From JANQOZ01 sp045106555 (GTDB taxonomy: Bacteria; Pseudomonadota; Gammaproteobacteria; Xanthomonadales; SZUA-38), in assembly GCA_045106555.1 (NCBI GenBank), contig JBGCET010000026.1:89692-153691 (forward strand): a DNA stretch of 64,000 nucleotides, written 5' to 3'. A model generated the notes under the pieces. The model was not told the DNA's origin, did not search any database, and saw only the letters and a program-made list of their open reading frames with translations. Below, piece after piece: positions 41,939 to 50,144 of this stretch; the stretch's first letter is position 1, and each line of letters starts with the position of its first letter. A program made the position numbers and the translations under genes.

Positions 41939-43283
41939 TATGTATCTCCAAAGAAGGCTCTGTTCTGGAAGAATCAGAGGATTGAGAAACCTGAGTACGA
42001 CCCAGGCTAATGGCCAGTGCACTGGCCACAACAAATAAACCGGACTGAACCGCAAACGCCATTGCATAGGCGCTGGCAGTGCTAACGCCTTGCCACTGGG
42101 CAAGGTCGACAACCGCCGTGCCCACAATTCCGCCCAGTCCAAACGCCAGTGCCTGGGCTGCGCCCCATACGCCCATCCGAACCCCGTCGCGCTTTTTATG
42201 GCCTTGACTGACCAGTGTCATCATCGAACCAATGGCTGCGACCGCAAATACGCCGTTCGCCAGGCCAAGAGAAAACACCAGCCCCTGTAGCGGCCAGGGT
42301 GGGCCGCTCAGTGCTGCCAGAGTGACCAAAGCCAGCATCAGGGCTGAGCCAATGCAGCCAGCGATAGTGCACCAGCGCAGGACGTCGCTGCGCCCCTTGG
42401 CAATGCCGGTACCTACCAGTGCCACTAACAGCATGCCTGCCAGCACGCCGCCATGCTGAACACTACCCAGCTGAGTAGAGGCGCCGGGCGTCAGCCCGAA
42501 CACGGCGCCGGCAAACGGCTCAAGGAGAAGGTCTTGCGCGCTATAGGCCAACATGGACATAAACACAAATAGGGAAAACCGCCGAGTTCTGGGTTCTGAC
42601 CAGACCTCTTTCACCGCTTCCATAAAAGCGCCTTTTTCCGGCTCAGGCTGCGCCTGTTGGGGTGCTTCCGTGTGCCGAGGTTCGATGCGAAACACAGCCA
42701 AAATGGTAACCAATAGCGCGATGACGCTGACCGCGCCAGTCAGCATGATCAACCGGCTGAAGCTGAATGGGTCTAGCAGATGTCCCACTACCGCTGTGGT
42801 AATAATAAAGCCGACAATCATCGTGACCCAGGTAATGGTAGCGGCCGCTGCTCGGCGAGCGGGGCTGACCAATGCTGCCAGTAACACCAGCAGTGAGGTT
42901 CCCGATGCACCGACACCTGCGCCGATCAATAAAAAAGCCACCGTGGAAAGGGCGATGCCGCCAATGGTTGATACGCTCATCAAGGCGGTGGCGGCTGCAG
43001 CAAGAATACCGCCCACACCCAGTACGGCGATGCCGCCGATAATCCATGGGGTTCGCCGTCCGCCTCGGTCTGAACCATGACCGAAGCGGGGTCTGAGAAT
43101 TTGAATGGCGTAGTGCAAAGCCACCAGCACGCCGGGCAGTACCGCGGGCAGCGCCAGTTCCACTACCATCACGCGATTCAGTGTGGAGGTGGTAAGTACC
43201 ACAATGGATCCCAGCGAAGCTTGTACCAGGCCCAGACGAAAAATCCCCGGCCAGCTCAGGCCGCCTGCCGTTGCAGTTGTCAC
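41925..43283 (-). CDS. PucC/LhaA-family (BCD) transporter between bchG and bchP
   Basis: A 452-residue membrane protein with about 12 helices of the PucC/LhaA (BCD, bacteriochlorophyll delivery) branch of the MFS. It shows STLNRVMVVELALPAVLPG in the first helix, GSDRGGRRTPWIIGG in the first loop, and SAQDLLLEPFAGAVFGLTPG. In many purple bacteria a gene of this family sits between bchG and bchP (orf427/orf428). It is thought to help pass bacteriochlorophyll to the light-harvesting proteins. It overlaps bchG by 4 bases. A second family member, LhaA, is encoded at 55.4 kb. Confidence 0.9.
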   Translation of the reverse strand: MTTATAGGLSWPGIFRLGLVQASLGSIVVLTTSTLNRVMVVELALPAVLPGVLVALHYAIQILRPRFGHGSDRGGRRTPWIIGGIAVLGVGGILAAAATALMSVSTIGGIALSTVAFLLIGAGVGASGTSLLVLLAALVSPARRAAAATITWVTMIVGFIITTAVVGHLLDPFSFSRLIMLTGAVSVIALLVTILAVFRIEPRHTEAPQQAQPEPEKGAFMEAVKEVWSEPRTRRFSLFVFMSMLAYSAQDLLLEPFAGAVFGLTPGASTQLGSVQHGGVLAGMLLVALVGTGIAKGRSDVLRWCTIAGCIGSALMLALVTLAALSGPPWPLQGLVFSLGLANGVFAVAAIGSMMTLVSQGHKKRDGVRMGVWGAAQALAFGLGGIVGTAVVDLAQWQGVSTASAYAMAFAVQSGLFVVASALAISLGRTQVSQSSDSSRTEPSLEIHNAAV

Positions 43284-44185
43284 GTTAGTACCTCCAGACG
43301 CAGCGCAAACGCGCTGACCAACATTCCCAAAACATAGAGCGTGACGCCGGTGCCGTTGTACCAGGGGGCCCAGCGTTCGGGATCGTTAAGCAACCGGCCC
43401 ATGGCCAGCAGCTGGAGCGTGATGCCAATGGCCACGGCTGCGGCAAAAACCGGCGCCTGCCAGTAGATCAACAAACCGACCACAACCAGCTGCGGTACTG
43501 CCATTACCCAGCAGGCCACTTTGGCCGCGCGCTCAGGGCCCAGCTGCACCGGCAGCGAGCGTATGCCCATTAGCCGGTCACCTTTAAGGGCTTTGAAATC
43601 GTTTAGCGTCATGATGCCGTGGGCACCCAGGGAATACAGCGCGGCCAGGGTGATGATCTCCCACCCGGGCAGGGTGCCACTGAGTGCGGCAGCGGCGGTG
43701 AACCAGGGTAGTCCCTCGTAACACAGCCCTACTGCGGAATTGCCCCACCAACCGTTCAGTTTGAGCCGGGCTGGCGGTGCGCTGTAGGCCCAGGCCAGAG
43801 CCAGTCCCAATGTGCCAGCGGCCAGCACCCAGATCCCAAGCGCGGCGGCTACGGCAATGGACAACAGCGACCAGACAATGGCAAACCACAGCCCGATACG
43901 TCCGGGTACGCGGCCCGAAGGAATGGGGCGTTCAGGTTGGTTGACGGCGTCAACGTGGCGGTCAAACCAGTCGTTGACGACCTGGCTGGTGCCGCACATC
44001 AGGGGGCCGGCCAGGGCGATACCGCCGATCACGAACCACAGGCGTCCATCAAAGGACGCGCCCGAGGACACCAGGCCGCAGCCAAAGGCCCACATCGGCG
44101 GAAACCAGGTAATGGGTTTCAACAGTTCAATCAAAGCAACCGGTTGAAGCCGGTTTTTGGGTCTTTGAATGGCAGTGGCTTGCAT
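43280..44185 (-). CDS. bchG: bacteriochlorophyll synthase (geranylgeranyl transferase)
   Basis: A 301-residue polytopic UbiA-type prenyltransferase that esterifies bacteriochlorophyllide a with geranylgeranyl diphosphate. The first aspartate-rich motif is NDWFDRHVDAVNQPERPIPSG, and the second region is LNDFKALKGDRLMGIRSLP. About eight to nine hydrophobic helices fill the rest. It is first in the bchG-pucC-bchP unit. Two abutting TGT-N12-AC sites lie 34-68 bp before its start and suggest control by PpsR. Confidence 0.95.
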   Translation of the reverse strand: MQATAIQRPKNRLQPVALIELLKPITWFPPMWAFGCGLVSSGASFDGRLWFVIGGIALAGPLMCGTSQVVNDWFDRHVDAVNQPERPIPSGRVPGRIGLWFAIVWSLLSIAVAAALGIWVLAAGTLGLALAWAYSAPPARLKLNGWWGNSAVGLCYEGLPWFTAAAALSGTLPGWEIITLAALYSLGAHGIMTLNDFKALKGDRLMGIRSLPVQLGPERAAKVACWVMAVPQLVVVGLLIYWQAPVFAAAVAIGITLQLLAMGRLLNDPERWAPWYNGTGVTLYVLGMLVSAFALRLEVLT

Positions 44186-44218
44186 GATTACAGAGACGTT
44201 AGCGCGAGTTTTCTATGG

Positions 44219-44253
44219 CGTCAACTAAACTTGACAGTCAATTGAGGTTTACA
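44219..44253 (-). promoter_or_regulatory. tandem candidate PpsR/CrtJ operators upstream of bchG
   Basis: On the minus strand TGTAAACCTCAATTGACT (44236-44253) and TGTCAAGTTTAGTTGACG (44219-44236) lie head to tail, sharing one base. Each fits TGT-N12-AC, close to the known PpsR/CrtJ consensus TGT-N12-ACA. The second is a near-palindrome TGTCAA-N6-TTGACG. Their place just ahead of bchG, with ppsR itself next door, makes repression by PpsR likely. Binding is inferred. Confidence 0.6.
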
Positions 44254-44320
44254 GTCATAAATGGCGCTTTTGACGCCGATTTGGCGGAGACAACGGCGCT
44301 TAGTGTGCCGCTGGTCGACG

Positions 44321-45733
44321 CTAGTCTTTGTCGGCGGCGCCAGCGTCGGCAATGCCATAACGGCGGAGTTTGACGTAAAGACTTTGCCGGGAGAGTCCCA
44401 GCATGTCGGCGGCGGACGCCCGGTTATTGGTGGTTAATTCCAGAGCGGCCTGAATACACAATCGCTCGATCAGATCGGTGGTTTCTCGAACGAGGTCTTT
44501 TAACGGCACCCGGCCGACCAGTTCGGTCATTTGTTCCAGCGAGCGTCCCAGTGGCTGTTTAACAAATTTCTCTTCGGAGTCGCTGCGACTGGCACTGCGC
44601 AGTTGACGGATGACAAACCCAAAACAGGGCGGATCGGCGTTAATTGCTGAAACGCCGGAAAGCTCAACTTCCAAAGGGGTACCGAATTCCGGACTGATAG
44701 TAGTGCCATATTGTCGCACCACGCCTCTTTGGCTTAAATTTTTCCGAATGACGCGCATATCGACGCCAGACCGGCCCAGCCAGCGCTCCAGAGGTTGATT
44801 TTTAAGCTGTCCTTCGCTGCCAAGTTGACACATCTGAACGAAAGCTTCGTTGCCGGCGATAATCTGGCCGTCTACATCGGTCACCACAAAGCCGTCTGGC
44901 GATTGCTTTACCACCGCCAGCGTGGATTGGGATACATCGCTGCGGTCCAGCGCCGGTGCCCGATTAACCGGTGTCAGGTGCACCAGGTACAGAACGGCAT
45001 CACCCTGGCGCAACAGCGTGGCCGAGAGCGTACAGGGTCCGTTGTCCTTCAGGTTGACCTTCAGCTCTGCGCCGTGACCGGCGGAGCGCGATTCAGCCAG
45101 CAGTTCGGTTAAATCCACCTGTTCCAGGTAGTCCACCAGCGATCGGCGAACCAGTTTCGCCACCGATTCGCCCAGCAGTTGGGCAGCGGCAGGATTGGCT
45201 TCCTGAATCGACTTGCCGTCGGAATCCAGTATCAAAATGGCTTCTGCCGCCAGTTGAAACAACATTCGGTAACGGGTTTCCGCATGGTGCAGGCGGGCGT
45301 ACTCGTTTTCCATCGAATGCTGTACGTCCATCAGCTGCTGCTGCACCTGAGACAGCGGGCGCAGGTCTTTGCCCACCACAATGGCGTGGTCGTTGGCGCT
45401 GAAGGTTCGATACATGATCGGTAGGTCCAATCCATCAGCGGCTGGATGGTTCACCTGTCGCCAGCGTGATGGCGCGCCGTCACTTTCCGACATCAACGCC
45501 TCAATTTTCGGCCGTGATTCCACCGTGACGGTTTCCACCCAGGGCTGACCCACCCAGTCCGGTGCCTGGGTCATGGCGCCACGGGGGTTTTCCACGGCAA
45601 CGTCTCGAATGATGCCCTGGTTGTCCACCACCAAGGCCAGATCGTTGGCGCTGGCGACGATGGAGGCAATCTGTTGGCTGGAAAGATCCGCAACAAATTG
45701 CTCGTTAATCTTCGGTGATGAGGATTCGGCCAT
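44321..45733 (-). CDS. ppsR: PpsR/CrtJ redox- and light-responsive repressor
   Basis: A 470-residue transcriptional repressor of photosynthesis genes under oxygen. PAS-like regions cover roughly residues 20-130, 150-260 and 265-385 (for example ILDSDGKSIQEANPAAAQLLG and VVKQSPDGFVVTDVDGQIIAGN). A C-terminal Fis-type HTH follows: ASAADMLGLSRQSLYVKLRR. The Cys in RLCIQAALELT just before the HTH matches the redox-active Cys of Rhodobacter CrtJ. It lies 6 bp after aerR on the same strand, a pairing found in many purple bacteria, where AerR/PpaA works as its antirepressor. Confidence 0.93.
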   Translation of the reverse strand: MAESSSPKINEQFVADLSSQQIASIVASANDLALVVDNQGIIRDVAVENPRGAMTQAPDWVGQPWVETVTVESRPKIEALMSESDGAPSRWRQVNHPAADGLDLPIMYRTFSANDHAIVVGKDLRPLSQVQQQLMDVQHSMENEYARLHHAETRYRMLFQLAAEAILILDSDGKSIQEANPAAAQLLGESVAKLVRRSLVDYLEQVDLTELLAESRSAGHGAELKVNLKDNGPCTLSATLLRQGDAVLYLVHLTPVNRAPALDRSDVSQSTLAVVKQSPDGFVVTDVDGQIIAGNEAFVQMCQLGSEGQLKNQPLERWLGRSGVDMRVIRKNLSQRGVVRQYGTTISPEFGTPLEVELSGVSAINADPPCFGFVIRQLRSASRSDSEEKFVKQPLGRSLEQMTELVGRVPLKDLVRETTDLIERLCIQAALELTTNNRASAADMLGLSRQSLYVKLRRYGIADAGAADKD

Positions 45734-45739
45734 GGTGTA

Positions 45740-46594
45740 TCAAACGTTAACGAGGCGGTCGGCAGCAGCGACAGCGGCACTACCGTCACCGGCGGTTGCA
45801 TCAGCGCCCACTTCGTCCACCAGGCTATCGCGGACGGCGACGCTGCGCCCACCGATCAGTACTTTCAGCTCAGAATTGAAAGACGCTTCACGGAGTCGAT
45901 CAATAGTGGGGCTGAGTTGGTCGACGAAGCGGTCACCGCTCACCGACAACCCCACCAGGTCGAAGTGTTGCTGACTGACAAGTAATTCCAGAGTGTCAAT
46001 CGAGCGTGGCGCACTGGCATGGACGTTCCAACCCGCCCGGCGAAAGAACTCCACCACCATAAACTGCCCAAAAGAGTGTTGTTCACCCGGCATGGGAACA
46101 ATCAGAGCGGTGTTTTCTGCCGGCTCACGTTGGCGATACTGACTGCAGAAACAGTGACTGAACTCCAGCATTACCTGCTGCAGTCGGCTGACACCCACGG
46201 TGACGTCAAAAAAACTGCATTCGTCCTCAGCCCACATGTCACCGAGTTTTCGCGCCGTATCGGTGATCAACGACAGGTAAAGCGATTGCAATGAAGCGCC
46301 GCCGTTACGTAAACCCTGTATATAGTTTACTGCGGAGATAACGTCATGATTGAGAACAATGTCTACCATTTCCTGCAGGTCTCCCGCAGGAGACGACGCT
46401 GAAGGTGCGTTACGAAGCTCGCCATGAGGCTGTTGGAACGCCATCATCAGGCGCGGAATGATCTCTTTTTCCAGCGCGGGTTCCAGATCATTCCACTGAT
46501 CAGCACGTTGATCATCGCTGCCCACAGAACGCCCGGCCCAGCTGGGTTCCAGCGGAGAGGAGTCGTGCATGTTGGAACTCTGGCGATTGCTCAT
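45740..46594 (-). CDS. aerR: AerR/PpaA-type cobalamin-binding antirepressor
   Basis: A protein of about 284 residues. The B12-binding domain of the AerR/PpaA/SCHIC type has a helical half with LYLSLITDTARKLGDMWAEDECSFFDVT. The Rossmann half has the lower-axial-ligand region PMPGEQHSFGQFMVVEFFRRAGW, whose His corresponds to the cobalamin-binding His of Rhodobacter AerR. AerR binds light-modified cobalamin and relieves PpsR/CrtJ repression. It is upstream of ppsR and divergent from bchF. The start is taken as ATG 46594; an in-frame Met at 46660 would add a basic 22-residue leader and place the start close to the promoter. Confidence 0.9.
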   Translation of the reverse strand: MSNRQSSNMHDSSPLEPSWAGRSVGSDDQRADQWNDLEPALEKEIIPRLMMAFQQPHGELRNAPSASSPAGDLQEMVDIVLNHDVISAVNYIQGLRNGGASLQSLYLSLITDTARKLGDMWAEDECSFFDVTVGVSRLQQVMLEFSHCFCSQYRQREPAENTALIVPMPGEQHSFGQFMVVEFFRRAGWNVHASAPRSIDTLELLVSQQHFDLVGLSVSGDRFVDQLSPTIDRLREASFNSELKVLIGGRSVAVRDSLVDEVGADATAGDGSAAVAAADRLVNV

Positions 46595-46696
46595 TGGGCT
46601 GTTCCTCGGCCGTCGGGCTTTTTGTCGCAGCCGCACGATCCGCACTGTTCTACCTTTCACCTACAGGAGTGTGAATAAAGCGCGTCCCCGGGAATT

Positions 46697-46730
46697 TGTC
46701 AAGTTTTCATTACGTACACTTTAGTTGACA
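46697..46730. promoter_or_regulatory. tandem candidate PpsR/CrtJ operators between aerR and bchF
   Basis: Two TGT-N12-AC sites lie in the divergent intergenic region. TGTCAAGTTTTCATTACG (46697-46714) is on the plus strand and TGTCAACTAAAGTGTACG (46713-46730) on the minus strand; they overlap by two bases. Spacing and sequence (TGTCAA start) closely match the pair ahead of bchG. They could repress both the 17-kb bchF operon and aerR-ppsR. Confidence 0.6.
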
Positions 46731-46804
46731 CTTTCCCCTCAGCCCTTTAGATTTGGACCCTCGCGGTGCTGCCGCCAGCCAATTTACAAGGAGATTTCCC
46801 ACCT

Positions 46805-47290
46805 GTGTCCCGCCCGGTTCGGTCGATTTACACACCCGCTCAGCGTCAACGCCGTGATGCGTCGCGCTGGACAATGGTCCAAGGGGTGCTGGCTGCGGCC
46901 CAGTTTTTTGTATTTCTTATCAGCCTTTGCCTGGTACTGCGTTTCCTCGTTACCGGCGAAGGCGCCGGCATTGCTGCCGCCTCCGTGGTAGTTAAGACGT
47001 TGACGCTTTACACCATCATGGTGACGGGAGCGATTTGGGAGCGGGAGGTATTTGGTCAATACCTGTTTGCTGGCCCGTTCTTTTGGGAAGACGTTGTCAG
47101 CATGGGGGTCATTGCCCTGCATACGCTATATCTGGCCGCGCTCATAACCGGCACCTTCAGTGTCACTCAACAAATGTTCATTGCGATGGCGGCCTATGCG
47201 GCCTACGTTGTCAACGCCGGCCAATTCCTGTGGAAGTTTCGTCTGGCCAGGCTCAGCGCGCCCATGTCAGCAGAAGGTGTGCCCTCATGA
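46805..47290 (+). CDS. bchF: 2-vinyl bacteriochlorophyllide hydratase
   Basis: An integral membrane enzyme of about 161 residues that hydrates the C3 vinyl group on the path to bacteriochlorophyll a. Family segments are YTPAQRQRRDASRWTMVQG, TIMVTGAIWEREVFGQYLFAGPFFWEDVVS (in two pieces) and QFLWKFRLARL, with about four hydrophobic helices. The preferred start is GTG 46805, ten bases after an AAGGAGA site. An ATG at 46766 in frame is possible but lacks a ribosome site. It is the first gene of the long rightward cluster; the stop overlaps bchN by 4 bp. Confidence 0.92.
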   Translation: MSRPVRSIYTPAQRQRRDASRWTMVQGVLAAAQFFVFLISLCLVLRFLVTGEGAGIAAASVVVKTLTLYTIMVTGAIWEREVFGQYLFAGPFFWEDVVSMGVIALHTLYLAALITGTFSVTQQMFIAMAAYAAYVVNAGQFLWKFRLARLSAPMSAEGVPS

Positions 47291-48549
47291 GTGAAGCTCT
47301 GCAGCAAATGAGCGTGGCGCCGCCGGTATTACGTGAACGCGGTCAGCGGGAGGTGTTTTGCGGTTTGACGGGGATCGTCTGGCTGCATCGCAAGATTCAG
47401 GATGCGTTTTTCCTGGTGGTGGGCTCCAGAACCTGTGCCCATCTGATCCAGTCCGCCGCCGGTGTGATGATTTTTTCAGAGCCCCGCTTTGCCACAGCCA
47501 TTATCGACGAACGTGATCTGGCGGGCTTGGCGGACGTCAACGATGAACTGGATCGCGAGGTTGCTCGGCTGCTGTCCCGGCGCCCGGATATCAAACTTCT
47601 TTTTCTGGTGGGCTCATGCCCGTCAGAAGTCATCAAGCTGGATCTGCACCGGGCCGCTGGACGTTTGTCCCAGGAGTTTATGCCGAAGGTTCGGGTGCTG
47701 AACTATTCCGGCAGTGGCATTGAAACCACATTCACCCAGGGTGAAGACGCCTGTTTGGCCTCATTGGTGCCAGAAATGGACACCACCGATGAGCGTCGCC
47801 TGCTGATCGTTGGCGCTCTTGCTGATGTGGTGGAAGACCAATTTCGAAGTCTGTTTGCCGCCATGAATTTGGGTCCGGTAGATTTCTTGCCGCCCCGCAA
47901 ATCCGCGGATTTACCCGCAGTCGGGGCGAACACGGTTTACCTGTTGGCCCAGCCCTTTTTGGCCGACACAGCCCACGCCCTCAATCAGCGCGGCGCAACT
48001 CGTCTGTCGGCCCCGTTTCCGCTGGGTGACAAGGGCACCACCGCTTGGTTACAAGCCGCAGCCAGCGAGTTTGGGGTGGATGCGCAGACCTTTGAGTCGG
48101 TTACAGCGCCAGGGCGGCGTCGCGCAGTGCAGGCCCTGGAGAGCCAGAAACAACAGCTGGCCGGACGCAAGGTATTTTTCTTTCCCGACTCACAGCTGGA
48201 AATTCCCCTGGCGCGTTTTCTCTATCAGGAACTGGACATGGAGTTGCTGGAGGTAGGTACGCCCTATCTGCACCAAGAACACCTGGACTGCGAGCTACCG
48301 GCGTTGCCAGAAAACGTCCAGCTCAGCGAAGGCCAGGACGTAGAACGGCAACTCGATCGCTGCCATGAAGCCCAGCCCGATATTGTGGTCTGTGGGCTGG
48401 GATTGGCTAATCCACTGGAGGCTGACGGTATCACCACCAAGTGGTCCATAGAGCTGCTGTTTACCCCCATTCAGGGCTACGAGCAGGCAGGCGATTGTGC
48501 TGGGTTGTTTTCCAGGCCCTTGCGTCGCCGCCAGGTATTGGACGTCTAA
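47287..48549 (+). CDS. bchN: dark-operative protochlorophyllide reductase subunit N
   Basis: A 420-residue subunit of the nitrogenase-like NB protein that reduces the C17=C18 bond of protochlorophyllide without light. The three Cys ligands of the NB iron-sulfur cluster are at residues 25 (VFCGLTG), 50 (SRTCAHL) and 111 (VGSCPSE), the expected places. The start ATG 47287 overlaps the bchF stop; the open frame reaches far upstream only by chance. The stop shares one base with the bchB start. Confidence 0.95.
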   Translation: MSEALQQMSVAPPVLRERGQREVFCGLTGIVWLHRKIQDAFFLVVGSRTCAHLIQSAAGVMIFSEPRFATAIIDERDLAGLADVNDELDREVARLLSRRPDIKLLFLVGSCPSEVIKLDLHRAAGRLSQEFMPKVRVLNYSGSGIETTFTQGEDACLASLVPEMDTTDERRLLIVGALADVVEDQFRSLFAAMNLGPVDFLPPRKSADLPAVGANTVYLLAQPFLADTAHALNQRGATRLSAPFPLGDKGTTAWLQAAASEFGVDAQTFESVTAPGRRRAVQALESQKQQLAGRKVFFFPDSQLEIPLARFLYQELDMELLEVGTPYLHQEHLDCELPALPENVQLSEGQDVERQLDRCHEAQPDIVVCGLGLANPLEADGITTKWSIELLFTPIQGYEQAGDCAGLFSRPLRRRQVLDV

Positions 48550-50144
48550 TGCACCTGACCGTTTGGACATATGAAGGCCCGCCCCACGTTGGCGCCATGC
48601 GTGTGGCCACTGCCATGAAGGATCTGCACTACGTATTGCATGCGCCTCAGGGCGACACCTACGCAGATCTGCTGTTCACCATGATTGAGCGAATTCCCAA
48701 GCGCCCGCCAGTGACCTACACCACGTTTCAGGCGCGGGATTTGGGTTCGGATACCGCCACCCTGTTCAAAGACGCGGTGTTCTCGGCGTATGAGCGATTT
48801 CAGCCCAAGGCAATGATTGTTGGCGCGTCTTGCACTGCAGAGCTGATTCAGGATGATCCTGGTGGGCTGGCTGAAGCATTAAACCTGCCGATCCCCATTG
48901 TTCCGCTGGAGTTACCCGCCTATCAGCGCAAAGAGAACTGGGGTGCAGCAGAGACGTTCTACCATCTGGTACGAGCGCTAGCCGGCCCCCACGCGCCCAA
49001 GCCGGACGACGAGCCTGCTCAGCGTGAGAACCCTACGCCGCGATGCAATATTTTAGGACCTACTGCGCTGGGTTTCCGCCACCGCGATGACGTCAAAGAA
49101 ATTGTTGGTCTGCTGGAAGACTTGGGTGTGGCCATTAACGTTGTGGCTCCGCTGGACGCCTGCCCAGAAGATTTGGCCCGGCTGGGCAATGCCGACTTTA
49201 ACGTTGTGCTCTATCCAGAAGTCGCGGACACCGCGGCGCGCTGGCTGAAGCGCACGTTCGGACAGCCGATGACCACCACCATACCTATTGGCGTTTCGGC
49301 CACTAACGCGTTCATTTCCGAAGTTGCCGCGTTGGCTGAGCTAGATGCGCAGCCGTTGCTGGCTCGTCATCAATCCCGATTGCCTTGGTATTCCCGGTCC
49401 ATCGATTCCACCTATCTCACCGGTAAGCGGGTGTTTGTGTTTGGCGACGCCACCCACGTTCTCGCTGCTGCCCGGGTGGCCCAACATGAGCTGGGTTTTG
49501 AGGTGGTTGGTCTGGGTACCTACAGCCGCGAATTCGCCCGCGAAGTACGTGCCCTGGGCAAAGAAATGGGGCTTGAAGCGCTCATTACCGACGACTACCT
49601 GGAAGTGGAAGAGCGGGTCACCGAACTTCAGCCGGAGTTGGTGCTGGGCACTCAAATGGAGCGCCATATCGCGAAGCGATTAGGCATTGCCTGTGCGGTC
49701 ATTTCTGCGCCGATTCACGTACAGGATTTTCCTGCTGCCCACTCCCCGCAAATGGGGTTCGAAGGCGCTAACGTGCTTTTTGATACATGGGTGCATCCGC
49801 TGATGATGGGCCTGGAAGAGCATCTGTTAGGCATGTTCCGGGAAGACTTTGAATTTAACGAAAATGCGGCACCCTCACATTTGGGCCGTTATGGCGGACC
49901 AGCGGGAGCGGAGACGCCAGATGCACCTGAGGCGGCGGTTGAGGTTGAAGCGCAGGCCCCGGCTGCACCGACCACCAATGGAGAATTGAGTTGGACCCCA
50001 GATGCTGAGAAAGCGCTGGGTCAGATTCCGTTTTTTGTGCGCGGCAAGGCGCGCCGAAACACCGAGAGCTTCGCCCGCGACCAAGGCGTATCCGCCATCA
50101 CTGTAGAGACGCTTTACGATGCCAAAGCCCATTTCAGTCGTTAG
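48549..50144 (+). CDS. bchB: dark-operative protochlorophyllide reductase subunit B
   Basis: A 531-residue partner of BchN. Asp36 (PQGDTYADLL), the unusual fourth ligand of the NB cluster, is present, and MHLTVWTYEGPPHVGAMRVA is the typical N-terminus. An Ala/Glu/Pro-rich linker (about residues 455-480) joins the main fold to the small C-terminal domain with IPFFVRGKARRNTESFARDQ, as usual in this subunit. The start is ATG 48549, sharing a base with the bchN stop. The end overlaps bchH by 26 bp. Confidence 0.95.
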   Translation: MHLTVWTYEGPPHVGAMRVATAMKDLHYVLHAPQGDTYADLLFTMIERIPKRPPVTYTTFQARDLGSDTATLFKDAVFSAYERFQPKAMIVGASCTAELIQDDPGGLAEALNLPIPIVPLELPAYQRKENWGAAETFYHLVRALAGPHAPKPDDEPAQRENPTPRCNILGPTALGFRHRDDVKEIVGLLEDLGVAINVVAPLDACPEDLARLGNADFNVVLYPEVADTAARWLKRTFGQPMTTTIPIGVSATNAFISEVAALAELDAQPLLARHQSRLPWYSRSIDSTYLTGKRVFVFGDATHVLAAARVAQHELGFEVVGLGTYSREFAREVRALGKEMGLEALITDDYLEVEERVTELQPELVLGTQMERHIAKRLGIACAVISAPIHVQDFPAAHSPQMGFEGANVLFDTWVHPLMMGLEEHLLGMFREDFEFNENAAPSHLGRYGGPAGAETPDAPEAAVEVEAQAPAAPTTNGELSWTPDAEKALGQIPFFVRGKARRNTESFARDQGVSAITVETLYDAKAHFSR

